DNA from: Cryptomeria japonica | Lineage: Eukaryota > Streptophyta > Pinopsida > Cupressales > Cupressaceae | Assembly: GCF_030272615.1 (NCBI RefSeq) | Contig: NC_081408.1 | Span: forward strand, 401,973,889-402,037,888 | DNA length: 64,000 nt | Reading direction: 5' to 3' | Shown: in pieces, positions 11,274-22,869 of the stretch | Position numbering within the stretch: position 1 is the stretch's first letter | Layout: every line of letters begins with the position of its first letter | Program-made: the position numbers and the translations under genes | The notes under the pieces: model-generated | Database searches by the model: none | The model's input: only the letters and a program-made list of their open reading frames with translations | What the model was told of the DNA's origin: nothing

Positions 11274-14200
11274 ATGGCACCTAAGATCCAGAATCCCGTT
11301 GTTGTTGAGAACATCGAAAAGCCCTCACTGAAATACTCTTTAACTCCCAAAATTGCATCTGAACCGGATGACAAAACCGCATTTTCACTCATCCCGGATA
11401 GAGTTTTATTAGTCGAGGATGTGAGATTCTTCACCAAATGTTGAGTTGAAGAACTAGGTCATGTTGAAATCAAAGACACATATGATGAATTGTGCACCAA
11501 TGGTAAAATGGATAGCAAGTATGAGCACATTAAGATCAAGGGATTGACTAAAGCCCTAACCTATCCTCGTGTATTCAGACCCCAGTGGGTCAAGTTTGTT
11601 CTGAGCAGAGTTCATGATCACTTTATGTGGCTAGAAGAGAAACCATTTAAGATCACCAAGGAAATCATTCATTTGATCACCGGTTACCCTATTTATGATC
11701 ATGCCCGAGCTCAGAAAATGATATCACAGAAGGAGTTGATTAGTTTAACCGAAGTAGAATCAGATTGCAGAGGATTGAAATTGAACAATGTCACTGATGT
11801 AGAACTAAAGTTTTCCATTAGAGTAATAGGTTACTGTTTCTTCCAATCAGCAAGGGAAAACAGTGTACCCTGTGCAGCAGTAGACTTAGCATATAAAATT
11901 GTGAAGGAAGGCATGAAAATTGATTTATGTGAGGTGTTGCTGAAAAACCTGTTTGAGAATCTGAACACCATAAGGAAGCCAAAGAAGAACAATTCGGCCA
12001 ATACACTAAAGTTTGGATCACTTTTAATATGCATGTTTTTCTATTTTGAAAAATTCTTTCCATCAGTCGGTAAAGTTGTTTGGGAGCTACACCGACCAAT
12101 CACCCATTAGATCAATGACTTCATCAAGAAGCTAGGTGATAATTTTAATGATATTATGGATGATTATTTCAGCAAGTTTCAGGAAAGGATGCATAACAGG
12201 TACCGGATTCCACCCAAGCTAGTGGAGAAATACAAAGATGGCATATGTTTTGAAGTGGACACTGATTACTGTTATGTGAATGTTGTGGAACCAAGAACTC
12301 AATCTTTGCCACCTATGGGTTACGAGATTGATTTTGACATCACACAACAACAAATTGATGCATTTCTTACATTACCAAGGCATGCTACCGAGCTGAGGTA
12401 TGGAACATATGAAGAAGTGAAGGAAAAAGTAAAAATGAGCATTGTAGTACCCAAAGATACAAGGAAGGCAACAAAGATGATAAAGGCATTAATGGAGAAA
12501 TTTGGAGAAGATTCTTCCTCCACACCTGTCAAAGGCACTATAGCCATTACCGAAGAGGAATTTGAATCCCAAGAGGCAGCTATAACACTGAGCATCGAAT
12601 TGCCTAAGGGAAAAGTGTTGAAAAAAAATAAACAAGATACATCAAAGGCCTCACCGACTCCTCCAGCAAAGTGACCTAACACACGAACATTTGCAGCATC
12701 ACTGAGTAAGAAAACAAAGAGTGTTGCCGCACCCAAGGTAACAAAAACTTACAAGAAATCTACTTGGAGACTCATTTTGGCAAAAGAGTCTAGTGACACC
12801 GAATTTGAAGATGCAAGCAAATTTTAGATTGTCAAGAGCAAGAAGGTAAATGTACATAGTGTTGAAATTTTTTGTGCTAATCTAAAGCAATATGGTGGAT
12901 TTGGATCATTTAGATATGTTAAGTATGAATCCAAAAATGATGTCGAAAAGAGACAAATAGAAGAAGTTGTCATCTGCACACTTCTGAAATTCCGATTGGT
13001 GCCATTGGAAGTATCTAATTCTCTTCCAAAAGAATTGTATGTGCATATTGATAACAGGTGGAAATATGCAATGGACTCGGAAAAACAGATTAGAGAAAGA
13101 AGTCTAGTACATCTCTTTCCAGACATGTCGGTAGATGAAATCAAAGAAAATTTGACAAACTACCACAAAAACTTCCTAGTCAAGCAAAAAGCTTTAAAAT
13201 TGATGAATGGACTTTATCTGGAAGTAGAGAAAGAGACCAAGGAAAAATGGCAGGAAATCTTTAGAATCAAGGATGCTGGTGAGCAAGCTACAGTTGAAAT
13301 AGTTGATGTCACTGAGCAAGATCCTGATGTCACCGAGCAAGACCCTGCTGATACCATACAAGTAGATGAAGATATCATGGATACAGAGGCACCGGAATAG
13401 GAAATAATAGAAGGGAATGCTTATGCCCAACTTGTATCCAGTGAGTCAGTTTTGGAACAAGTTCAGCCCTATCCTCCGGTCAATCAACCTGTCTCAATCG
13501 AGGCCCCTCAGGATATGAAACAAGGCACCGAAGGTCACAAGTCTACAGCAGGAGAAGGTACTTCTCAAGAACAGACCTCACAAGCACCTTCTAGCACTGA
13601 AAATGTTGCAACCAAGACACCAAAGGACACTACAGAGGCTAAAGAAACCGACCAAAGTGTTGCCTCTACCGAGCAACCTACCAAGGGTCATCAAGCCTCA
13701 CAAGCCATTGTCTTAGTTCAATCGGTGAAAGGTAAAGAAAAGAAGATGAAAAAGCATAGTTTCAAAGTAGATTTGTCAAAACCAATAGTGTTGCCCAATG
13801 TTGATATATCAAAATTAAAGGGGCAAGCACTCATTGATTTTGGTGAACTATGCAAAGCCAAAGCCGAACAAGAGAAGCAAATGGCTATTCAAAAGAAAAA
13901 TAAAGTACTTCAAAAGGTGAAAGCACTCTTAACCGACGTGCTACCTGAAGCTACAGTGACAACAGATGCAGCCATCCATGTACAACTGGATGAACAGATA
14001 GAGACATCTGGAGTAGATGCATCGGAATATTTGAGCAAATTAAGGACAAGGAGCTCACTGCAAAAATGATTGAAGAAGTACAGAAAGCTATTGCCATTGG
14101 CAAAGTTAAAATTGTCAAATTTATTGCTGAGTTGACCCCTCAACTCAAACACATTCTTTATTTATTTCAGAAACTTTGTACATTCTCTTTATTTATTAAA

Positions 14201-14611
14201 GATATCAAGAATAAAACTGAAGTGATTGAGAAAGAGATCACCGATCTCTCTAATAAGTTGACCACTAAGCCTAATTCCATTCAGAATTTTTATACCAAGC
14301 TACAACAGCTCATGGCTCAACAATTGGAATTAAGGAATGAAGAACACAAGATAAGGATGGACATAATGACACTTCAAACATTATTCCTTCCTCATCTTTC
14401 CTCCGTCCAAGAGCAGATTAACAAGGCTACATCCCTATCCACTCAACAAGAGGGAAGCAAATTAGATGGACTCATTTCACTGTTAGCTGACATTACAACT
14501 CAGAATTCACTCATGGACAGTGTTAAGGATGCCCTCTCTGCCGCTCTCACCGATGCAAGGACAAAGTATAAATCCATTTTTGACCAGTTGCCACCACTGA
14601 ATGGTAACTAA
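11274..14611 (+). pseudogene. ORF B of element 2: about 1,110-codon protein of unknown function in the place of pol
   Basis: ATG at 11274 opens a frame to about 14050 with five stops (TGA 11442, TAG 12108, TGA 12672, TAG 12825, TAG 13398). A one-frame shift near 14040 leads to the end at 14611. The segment at 11490-12110 holds a block starting WVKFVLSRVHDHFMWL, then ITKEIIHLITGYP, then a hydrophobic FGSLLICMFFYF. The segment at 12156-12674 holds RIPPKLVEKYKDGICFEVD and VVEPR, conserved in element 1. The rest is Lys/Glu/Pro/Thr-rich and ends in a coiled coil (14066-14611). There is no DTG/DSG protease, YVDD, RNase H or integrase signature. The Thr-Gly block resembles the LINE ORF3 domain. Alternatives: a remote plant-mobile-domain-like protein, or a relic of an env-like ORF of SIRE-type copia elements. 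Confidence 0.72.
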
Positions 14612-14621
14612 ATTTTGATGT

Positions 14622-14640
14622 TTGTCAAAAAGGGGGAGTG
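14622..14640 (+). promoter_or_regulatory. Internal polypurine tract of element 2
   Basis: TTTGTCAAAAAGGGGGAG lies 11 bases after ORF B and resembles the terminal tract TCAAAAGGGGAGA at 14951-14963. Element 1 has a similar pair (around 4937 and 5080). It may be a second plus-strand priming site or a remnant duplication. Confidence 0.5.
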
Positions 14641-14952
14641 ATATAGTATCAAAGCATCAAAGTATCAAAAAAAAGGAGTGTAGTATACAGGGGGAGTATA
14701 TACCGAGCAAAACAGAGTATTCAAAACAGAGTCAATTTTGACAGAGCAGTGAACTGAGCAGTTATCACAAAATATTGATCATCGAGCATGCAAAATCAGA
14801 ATTTTGTACAGTATATTGATAAGGGGAGTATATCTGAATATACTATTTCATTGACTAATGTATAGACTGTTTGTTTAGTCAAATTTTGTAAGTATATAGA
14901 TTTTTGAGTTATGACTTTGAAAGTAGTTTTGTCAAACATCTCAACTAATGTC

Positions 14953-14963
14953 AAAAGGGGAGA
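14953..14963 (+). promoter_or_regulatory. Terminal polypurine tract of element 2
   Basis: AAAAGGGGAGA sits one base before the 3' LTR, the normal place for plus-strand priming of reverse transcription. Confidence 0.9.
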
Positions 14964-14964
14964 T

Positions 14965-16156
14965 TGTTACTACTTATCAAGTTGTCATTAGTTTTACATC
15001 CAAAGTCATTCTATATACTCTAGTCGATTACTACTACCGAAATATTCAGTCGGTATGAACAGAACAGTCGATTAAAGAAGAAAGTATTCACAGAGCCCAG
15101 TATGCACCGAGTTGTCTACCGAGTATCATTCCATGTCTATCAAGCAGAAATAATGATACATCGAGTTGATATACACCGAGTGAAACATGTTGCCATATTC
15201 ATTGAACCTGGACACACATATGAAAACGTCTTACATGATCGAGGAACATAGAACCGTTATCACATTGGAAATTGCACTTAAAGATTGTGTATGATTTTGA
15301 GGTCATTTATCCAATGAAATATTTTGTATAGTTATTCATTCAATAAATCATGTTTGTAAGATCGAAGCAATGAATCAGATCACCGACATAACAGATCTAT
15401 TTATATAGCATGGATTAAGGATAGAAGTCTGATAGACAGAGATATACAGAGGTGTATGAAGCAAGACATGTGTGATACATGAGAAAGCACTAAGTGTTAT
15501 GATTGTTACAGAGACACAGAGGTCACCGAGAAGGATTTCATAGAACAGTCAAAGAATAGAGTAAATAGAAGGGTTTACCAAGTTACTTTATGGGTTACCG
15601 AGGTATGCTATAAGCAAGGTAATCTTATTTTGAGCACAAAGAATCTGCTATAACATTCCAGATGTAAAGTTGCAGATATTTGTAAAGATTTTATTGAAAT
15701 ATTTTGAAGTTGTAAGAGAAACCTTTAACAAGGTAAAAGACTCTAACCAAGTCTATAAATTGTAAAGCCTCTAACCAGGTACAACATTTAGTTTAAGTGT
15801 TGTAAAATCCTTTAGCAAGGTAGATCTAACAGATCTTGATACTCCTAATAGGGTAAGCTATCAGAAATAGCTAAACATGTAGCTCTAACCGAGCACTCTT
15901 TATTATTGCAGTAGTGAAGTTGTGGGTGCCATCCCCACCGCAGTTTTTCTCTCTAACCAAGAGTTTCTGCGTAACCAAAATATATGTATTATGGAGTGAA
16001 TCATATATGATTGTTATTTATTTGTTTTAGCTTTATGTTATGTTGCAGCAGGTTTTGGTTTATGCATAACAGTAAAGATATTGTTGTTAAAAGGATTTGA
16101 AGTACTGATTCACCCCTCCCCTCTCAGTACATTAGCTTTCCATATTGGGCCTAACA
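14965..16156 (+). repeat. 3' LTR of element 2 (1192 bp)
   Basis: Same length and ends as the 5' LTR. About 30 substitutions by eye, of which about 26 are transitions. Followed by the target duplication CTTTA. Confidence 0.95.
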
Positions 16157-16690
16157 CTTTATTCAATTTTTAATGGATTTTCTTATGACTTTATTCAAAT
16201 TTTTATGGATTTTTTAGGACTTTATTTGATTTTTATAGATTTTTTTAGGATTTATTTGATTTTAATGGACTTTTTCAAGACTTTCTTCAATTGTTATGGA
16301 TTTGTTAAGACTTTATTCGATTTTTATGGATTTTTTGGGGACTATTTGATTTTTGTAGATTTTTTCAGGAGTTTATTTGATTTTTGTGGAATTTTTTAGG
16401 ACTTTATTCGATTTTTATGGATTTTTTTAGGACTTTATTCAATTTTTATGGATTTGTTTTTAAATTTATTCAGTTTTGATGTATTTTTCAGGCTTTATTT
16501 AATTTTAATAGTTTTTTTAGGACTTTATTCAATTTTTCATAATATTTTTTAAAGACTTTATTTGATTTTTATGGATTTTCTTATCACTTTATTCAATTTT
16601 TATGGATTTTTTTAGGACTTTATTTGACTTGTATAGATTTTTTTAAGATTTTATTCAGTTTTTATGGAATTTTTCATGACTTTATACTAC
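16157..16690. repeat. T-rich minisatellite, unit about 30 bp
   Basis: Roughly fifteen degenerate tandem copies of a unit resembling ACTTTATTCGATTTTTATGG followed by ATTTTTTAGG. Similar sequence lies to the left of element 2 (about 8050-8113), so the element interrupted this array. Short open frames here (for example 16145-16399) are low-complexity Phe/Asp/Leu repeats and not genes. Confidence 0.85.
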
Positions 16691-17149
16691 GGCATTGCCT
16701 ACAATCAAGACTAGTACCATGTAGCACATAAATGGGAAGTGGGACTGACTTAGTGTGCAAAGTGGGATTCTGAAATTATTAAGCAATGAACCTCAAGCCA
16801 TGAGAGGTGTATTGTTATGTTTTATTATGGATGATGTGATGAAAGTAGAGGATGAAATGAACATGGGCCAAATAAAATACTAATAGATGGTAGAGTTTTA
16901 GCCTCCTACACATGGCGCATGTTTGCTAGGTTTTCACCATGGTACTTACCCAAAGCACATGTTTGCCAGGTTTTCACTATTGGGTGAATTATTTCCCTTT
17001 ACTATTTCGCTCTTTTTTTAATTTTTTCATGGTCACACAAGAAACCTATTTACCAAGTTTTCATCAAGGTGACTATTTGTTGAATTTTTATGATTTTTTT
17101 ATTCTTTTTTATACTTTTTTTTTGTCGTTTTTTTTTTTACTCAAGGATT
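16691..17149. other. Non-coding flank of the gypsy relic
   Basis: No coding sequence recognised. Contains two copies of a CATGTTTGC(C/T)AGGTTTTCAC motif (about 16917-16980) and T-rich runs. Probably the 3' non-coding part of the minus-strand gypsy element, but its LTR is not identified. Confidence 0.35.
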
Positions 17150-20100
17150 CTATGAGCGTCAAGTGTAATACATTTTCAAGTACATGTCATTGACGAGATC
17201 AGGCAGTGGTTCACCTTATGTAGTAGACAACTAATAAGCCCCATTTCTAAACACCACTATGATGACATATGACCCCAACCAGTTAGGCTCAAATTTTCCT
17301 GTCCATTCTCCCACTGATAGATTCCTCTGATTTTGTTTCAAGACCAGGTCTCCAATCTCAAAGAATCTAACTCATACTCTCTTATTATAGATCCTCTTGA
17401 GGTGATTCAGATACACTTGAAGGTGATTGAGGGAATTTTGTCATTTCTCATCAAGCAATTCCAAGTCATGCAACCTTGCAACCTAGTACTCTTCATCTGT
17501 AATAAGATTTGCAATGAAACTCTAAGTGAATGTAGCTTAACCTTGATGGGGGTATGGATTTAGACCCATACACAAGGTAAATGGAGTGGCACCTATGGGA
17601 GTGTAAAATCAAGTTCGGTAAGCCCAAAGGGTGGGATTGAGTTGTAGGTGTCAAGCACGACCAATCTTGTTGACAACTTTCTTCAGTATTTTTAGAATGG
17701 TTTTGTTAGTTGCCTCAACTTGACCATTACTCTACAAATAGTATGGTGTGGAAAAGTGGTGTTGTGTGTGGAACTTCTCACAAAGTTCACAAACATCATG
17801 GTTTTTGAAAAGATGCTCGTTATTTGTGACAATGGACGGGTAATCCATACTAACATATGATATAGTTGAGTAGGAATTTAGCTATTTGTTTACAAGTTAT
17901 GTAAGTGGAATTTATTCCACCCATTGGGTGAAGTACTTGGTGGCAATGACTATGAACTTATGCCCATTTGAGGAGGTTGGGTTAATCTGCCCCACAAGGT
18001 CGAGTCCCCATTGGGAAAAGGGCCATGAAGATGTTATTGGTTGTAGATCTTGTTTTGGCACATGAATGAGATATCCATGCATATTACATTTTTGACATCT
18101 CTAAACAAACTTGTAAGCATCATTTTCCATAGTCGTCCAATAGTACCCAATTTACATGAGATTTTTAGCCAAAGCGAGACCGCTAGAGTGAGCCCCACAA
18201 ATACCTTTGTGTACTTCTCTTAAAGTCATTTTTACTTTTGTTGAATCGAGACATTAGAGGAGAGTTCCATCAAGACCTTTTTGGTATAGTGTTTATGTGT
18301 TGATGGTGTAACAGGCAAATTTTCAGATAAGGGTTTTGCATTGGTTGTGGGACAAGTTAAGGGATAGGTATTGGTCATGGACATAGGAATATACATATTT
18401 AATATAGGGGTGATTCAAGACCAACAATTTTACACACGCATTTAGATTGTGAAACATCATAAGAAGGGTCCATTAGCTGCTCTACCAAGAACTCGAAATG
18501 TGTCACATTATCTATAATATCAAGTAAAGACCCCACACTAGCCATTGCATCAACTGCCTTATTTTGAATTCAAGGAATTTTCTTAAAGATGATATGATCA
18601 AAGTACTACTTGAAACATCAACCATATGTTTTTAAGGTAGAAGCTTGTCGTCTTTAGTTAGATAGTCATCGTTCAGCTATTTTACTACTAGCTGAGTATC
18701 GCCATAAGCATGCATGTCTCTTATTTTCCACTGTGCTATTGTGTGAAGCCAAGTGATGAGAGCTTTGTACTATGATGTTTTTTTCTACAAGGAAAATAAA
18801 TTCTCTATGACTTTCGAATGGTGTCCCCTTGATGTGTTATGAATAGAATTCCTACCCCCACTCCATGATTACTATAGGACCCATCAAAATAATATTTCCA
18901 TTTTGTAGAGGCACCTATTGTGAACACTGATTCATCAAGAAAATCAATCAATATTGGGTGATCTACTTGAAATGGAGCTTCTTCTAGTTGATCTATAATT
19001 ATCTATCCTTTGATAGCTTTTCTATCCACATATTCAATATCAAATTCACTTAGGATCATAACCCACTTAGCCAATCTTCCTATGAGAGATTCTTTGTTCA
19101 AAAGGTACTTAAGTGGATCAATTTTGGCAATGAACTTTGTTTTGTGACTTAGCATGTAATTCTACAGCTTTTGGGATGCCAAAATGACAGCGAGGTACGC
19201 ATGCTCAATGGGAGTGTAATTTAGCTCATAACCAACTAGTGTTCTACTAATATACTAAATTTATCTTACTCTCCCTTGGTCATAATTTTCTGCCAAGAGA
19301 GCTCCCAAAGATGAATTAGTAGCTGATATGTATAACAAAAAAGGTTTCCTCATAGTAAGTGGTACTGATACTCGTAGTGAGATCAAATAATCCTTAAGTG
19401 CTTGAAAGGTTTCTTGGCAATGGTCTATCCATTTGAATGGTACCCCTTTTCTTAATAGATGTTTAAATGGCTAACATTTATCTACTAGTTGAGCAATGAA
19501 CCTCCTGATTGATTGTAGTTTTCCTTCTAGGATTTTTAAGTGCTTTAGATTTGATGGTAGATGCATTTCAAGAATAATTTTAGCTTTGGTCGAGTCTACT
19601 TCAATTCCTCTATTTGACAATAATTTTATTCATGTGACATCAAATACACATTTCTTTAGATTTAGTTGGAATTTATAATATTCTAATATGTTAAAGATTC
19701 AGGCCAGAATAGCAATATGATTGTCCCTTGTGGTTGACTTAGCCAATAATTCATTGACATGGTCCTCTATTATGTTGTGTATCGTGTCTTGAAACAATGT
19801 TCTCATCGCTCTATGATGTGTTTCTCTATCATTCTTGAGACCAAAGGGCATGACATCCAACAGTAGGTCCCCCACAGGAAAGTAAAAGCAATTTTATGTT
19901 TTGTCTTCTAGTGTTATTCTTATTTAGTTGTACCAAGAAAATCCATCCATCAATGAAAGCATTTCATGTACAGCTATGAGATCAACAATCATATCAATAT
20001 TAGGCAATGTGAAATCATCATTTAGATAGGCCTTGCTCGAATCTCTTAAATTTGTGCATATTCTAATGCCCCCAATTGGTTTGGTGATAGGTACCAGATC

Positions 20101-21053
20101 TGTTATCCATTCAGCATAATCTATAGGTCTGATGAATCACACATCTAACAGCTTCTTTAGTTCCACTTTGACCAATAAAGCAATTTGAGGATGCATTTTT
20201 CTTAACTTTTTCTTAAATGGCTTTGCTCCTGGAAGAAGAGGTAAGTGGTGGACAACCAGTTCAAGATCTAAAATTGATATGTAAGTATAAGACCATGTGA
20301 AGTTGACTTGTCTTTCTTTGAAAAACTTGGTGAAGTTCTCTTTTTCTTCTAGCTTAAGAAACTCTACGAAATGGACCTTCCGTGTATTCTCATTGTCACT
20401 CAAGTTTACTTCCTCTTATTTTTCTAATAACAATGGTGATATTTCTTGATCTATAGGGATATTTTCCATCCTTCCATCCTCTTGCGCCTCAAAGAGGTTT
20501 TCACCATTGGATACACCTTTTGTTTTTACTATTTTGTGGTCGAAAAGCGCCTTTCAATTTTTACCTTTAGACTGAGTATTTTGATTTTCTTTTTTATTTT
20601 TATTTTTATTTTAATTCATGGCTAGAATGAGGGCTGGCCTCTCCAAAATATGTTGTGGTGTTGAGGTTTATAGCAAAGCTATTTTTATGGTCCCCAAGTG
20701 GTATTCCTTCTCGAACTCTTAGAAATTCAACAATTGCTTCATCATTTTCAAACCAAACCAAATGCAGTGGATTTTGTTGATTCCAATCGATAATTTGTTG
20801 GTATTCATCGTGGTTGGAAAAGGTTATAGTGGTAGAAGTCAAAGTACACAAATAGGTATCAAAATAATATCACCAAGAATTAGGATCAAGTTCTTTGTCT
20901 TTGTAGATAATGTCATTGTCAAATACTTCTTGGTGGAGACAGGGTTTATTAATGGCATAAGTACTAGATCTAGTAAAAGTGTCTCATTCGTACTCATTTG
21001 AATTAGTCAACATAACTCTCTTGCTTGGACTCTTTATCATTAGTAGTGCTAGC
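17150..21053 (-). pseudogene. Decayed Ty3/gypsy pol (RT, RNase H, second RNase H, integrase)
   Basis: Read on the minus strand from about 20900 down, the order is gypsy-like. A linker ORF lies at 20606-20851. A pre-RT block has HHLPLLPGAKPFKKKLRKMH (20137-20403). RT pieces include PITKPIGGIRICTNLRD, MDGFSWYN and VMPFGLKN, with the catalytic YVDD region decayed. RNase H has ISATNSSLGALLAENYDQG. A second RNase-H-like block has KWKYYFDGSYSNHGVGVGIL (near 18900). Integrase pieces include KCNMHGYLIHVPKQDLQP and ATKYFTQWVE. The end near 17165 reads NDMYLKMYY. Two RNase H blocks are characteristic of the Tat lineage. Many stops and frameshifts are present. The upstream (gag) end is cut off at 21053 by the next element. 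Confidence 0.8.
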
Positions 21054-22574
21054 TGTAGACACCTAAAAGTTGCACAATCAATTAAGTGAATTTTATTTAT
21101 TTAATTATCCCTAATTCTTCCAATTAATTAAATTAAGATTTAATTAATATCCCTATTCTTCTAATTGACCTTTTAATCAAATTAAAGATTTGATTAAATC
21201 TCCTTCTTCTATCCTAACTTATTAATTAAACTAAGGTTTGATTAAGTACCCTTAGCCATTTGATTGAATAAATCTTATTTATTTGATTAAAATCCCTTTT
21301 TCCCCTTTTGATTAAATTCACATTTAATTAAAAATCCCCTTTGCAAATAAATAAATCATTATTTATTTGTGAATAGTCTCCCCCACTTGCAAAATCCTAC
21401 ATTTTTAATTATTCCCCTAATCATCCTTCTAGAAACCTCCTAATCCCATCTTAATCATCTCTAATCTCCCATCATGTCCTTTTCCTAAATTTGGGGGAGT
21501 CACTTCTCCAAATTTGGAAGAAAGTCTTCAAAATGCATTTAAGACTTTATCTATTTCAACAAGTTAACTTGTTGAGTCTTCCAAACATGTAAGTCTCTTA
21601 CATAAACCACTAGTGGTTTTCCTCTTTAGGCAAGTTAGCCTCCAAATTCTTCAAAAGGCATTTAATGTCTCTTACAAGCCCACACCCCTTAGCCATGATG
21701 GTTGTCCCTTTAACCATTTTCCCATGTTGCACAAGAGTTTACCTCTTGGGTAATAGCATGCCTCCCTTGTTAATGACATTATCCAATGATGTCATTGCTT
21801 GAGGTTATCCATAATTGATTGCTTAGAATCTAACGCTTGTTTAGCATCCTCTCAAGGTGACATTTGTCAACTTGGGATTGGATTGAATCTCTCCCGTGGA
21901 TTGATAACTTTCAATCCTAGCCCTTGTTGAGATTACTCAATCTCAACCATCCATTTCTCTATTTTGCCTATAAATAGAGCTCATTTCTTCAATTCAAGGA
22001 TCCCAATCTTGTGCATCCAAATTATAGTCATTTTGCAGGTTATCAAGGAGCTCATTTGTCATCTTCAAGCATCTAAGTCTTCTAGCATTAGCATCATAGC
22101 ACTTAGCTTTATTGCATTATGTTTTAGATCATTCAACCTAAATTTCATATCAATTACATACTTTTTCATCTTCATCTAGCTTAATTAGCACACCATAATC
22201 TTCAATTTGGAATTAACTTAGCCTCATATCATCTCCACCATCTTGATCATAACTATCTTTTCATCTTGCATCCTTGGCTTTCATTCATATCATCATCTTA
22301 GCATTCGCTAGGATCTTAGTTGCATTCATTTTGATCCTACAATCGCCGTTTAAATTTCATTCTCTATGTTGGCATCCAAGAGATAAAGTGCTCTTCCAAG
22401 TGAGGGCCACCTTGAATCTTAAGGATCTTTAGGAATAGAGGAGCATGGAACGATTTTGAGAGTTTTTGGTTCACTAACATGTTTTTGTGATTACTAACTC
22501 TAATGCAATGTTTCATGTGTGTGTTTGAGGTGTTTTCTTCCATTTGCAGGATGATCCCACATTTTCGGCATACA
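21054..22574 (+). repeat. 5' LTR of the LARD-like gypsy element (about 1.52 kb)
   Basis: Starts TGTAG and probably ends TACA at 22574. AT-rich left third with repeated AATTAATTAAA. A TATA-like CCTATAAATAGAG lies near 21967, a likely promoter. The right boundary is inferred from the following primer-site-like TTTGGCATCCACCG. Confidence 0.7.
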
Positions 22575-22670
22575 TCTTTGGCATCCACCGTGGGGGATAG
22601 ACCCCTGAAAATCTCAATTTTTTTAACATTTTTCCACAAGTTCCCTCCTAGAAAATTTCACCATAGTTTC

Positions 22671-22765
22671 GTGCATATGAAAGTTCTTTTTGCGCATATG
22701 ACAGTTCTTTTTGCGCATATGATAGTTCTTTTCGCACATATGACAGTTCTTTTTGTGCATATGAA
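22671..22765. repeat. 21-bp tandem repeat with CATATG core
   Basis: Four to five copies of CGCATATGACAGTTCTTTTTG, shortly after the primer site of the gypsy-like element. Because 21 is divisible by three, both strands show spurious heptapeptide repeats. Not a gene. Confidence 0.9.
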
Positions 22766-22869
22766 ATCGCGCATATAATCTTTGTTTTCGCGCATATGAG
22801 AGAGCCGAAATTTTGTAACCCAGGTTTAAATTTAGGCTTGTGTAATCCCACCAAAAGATTTTATTTTTC

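Larger units (their letters stand above)
8114..16156 (+). mobile_element. LTR retroelement 2: complete, non-autonomous, two-ORF element (8043 bp)
   Basis: Two LTRs of identical length (1192 bp; 8114-9305 and 14965-16156) both begin TGTTA and end TAACA. The 5-bp target duplication CTTTA is present at 8109-8113 and 16157-16161. A primer-binding site TGGTATCAGAGC (complementary to the 3' end of initiator Met-tRNA) lies 3 bases after the 5' LTR, and a polypurine tract AAAAGGGGAGA precedes the 3' LTR. By eye the LTRs differ at about 30 positions (roughly 97.5% identity), with no indels. The interior holds a gag-like ORF A and a long ORF B, with no pol. It must have been mobilised by enzymes of another element. 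Confidence 0.95.
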
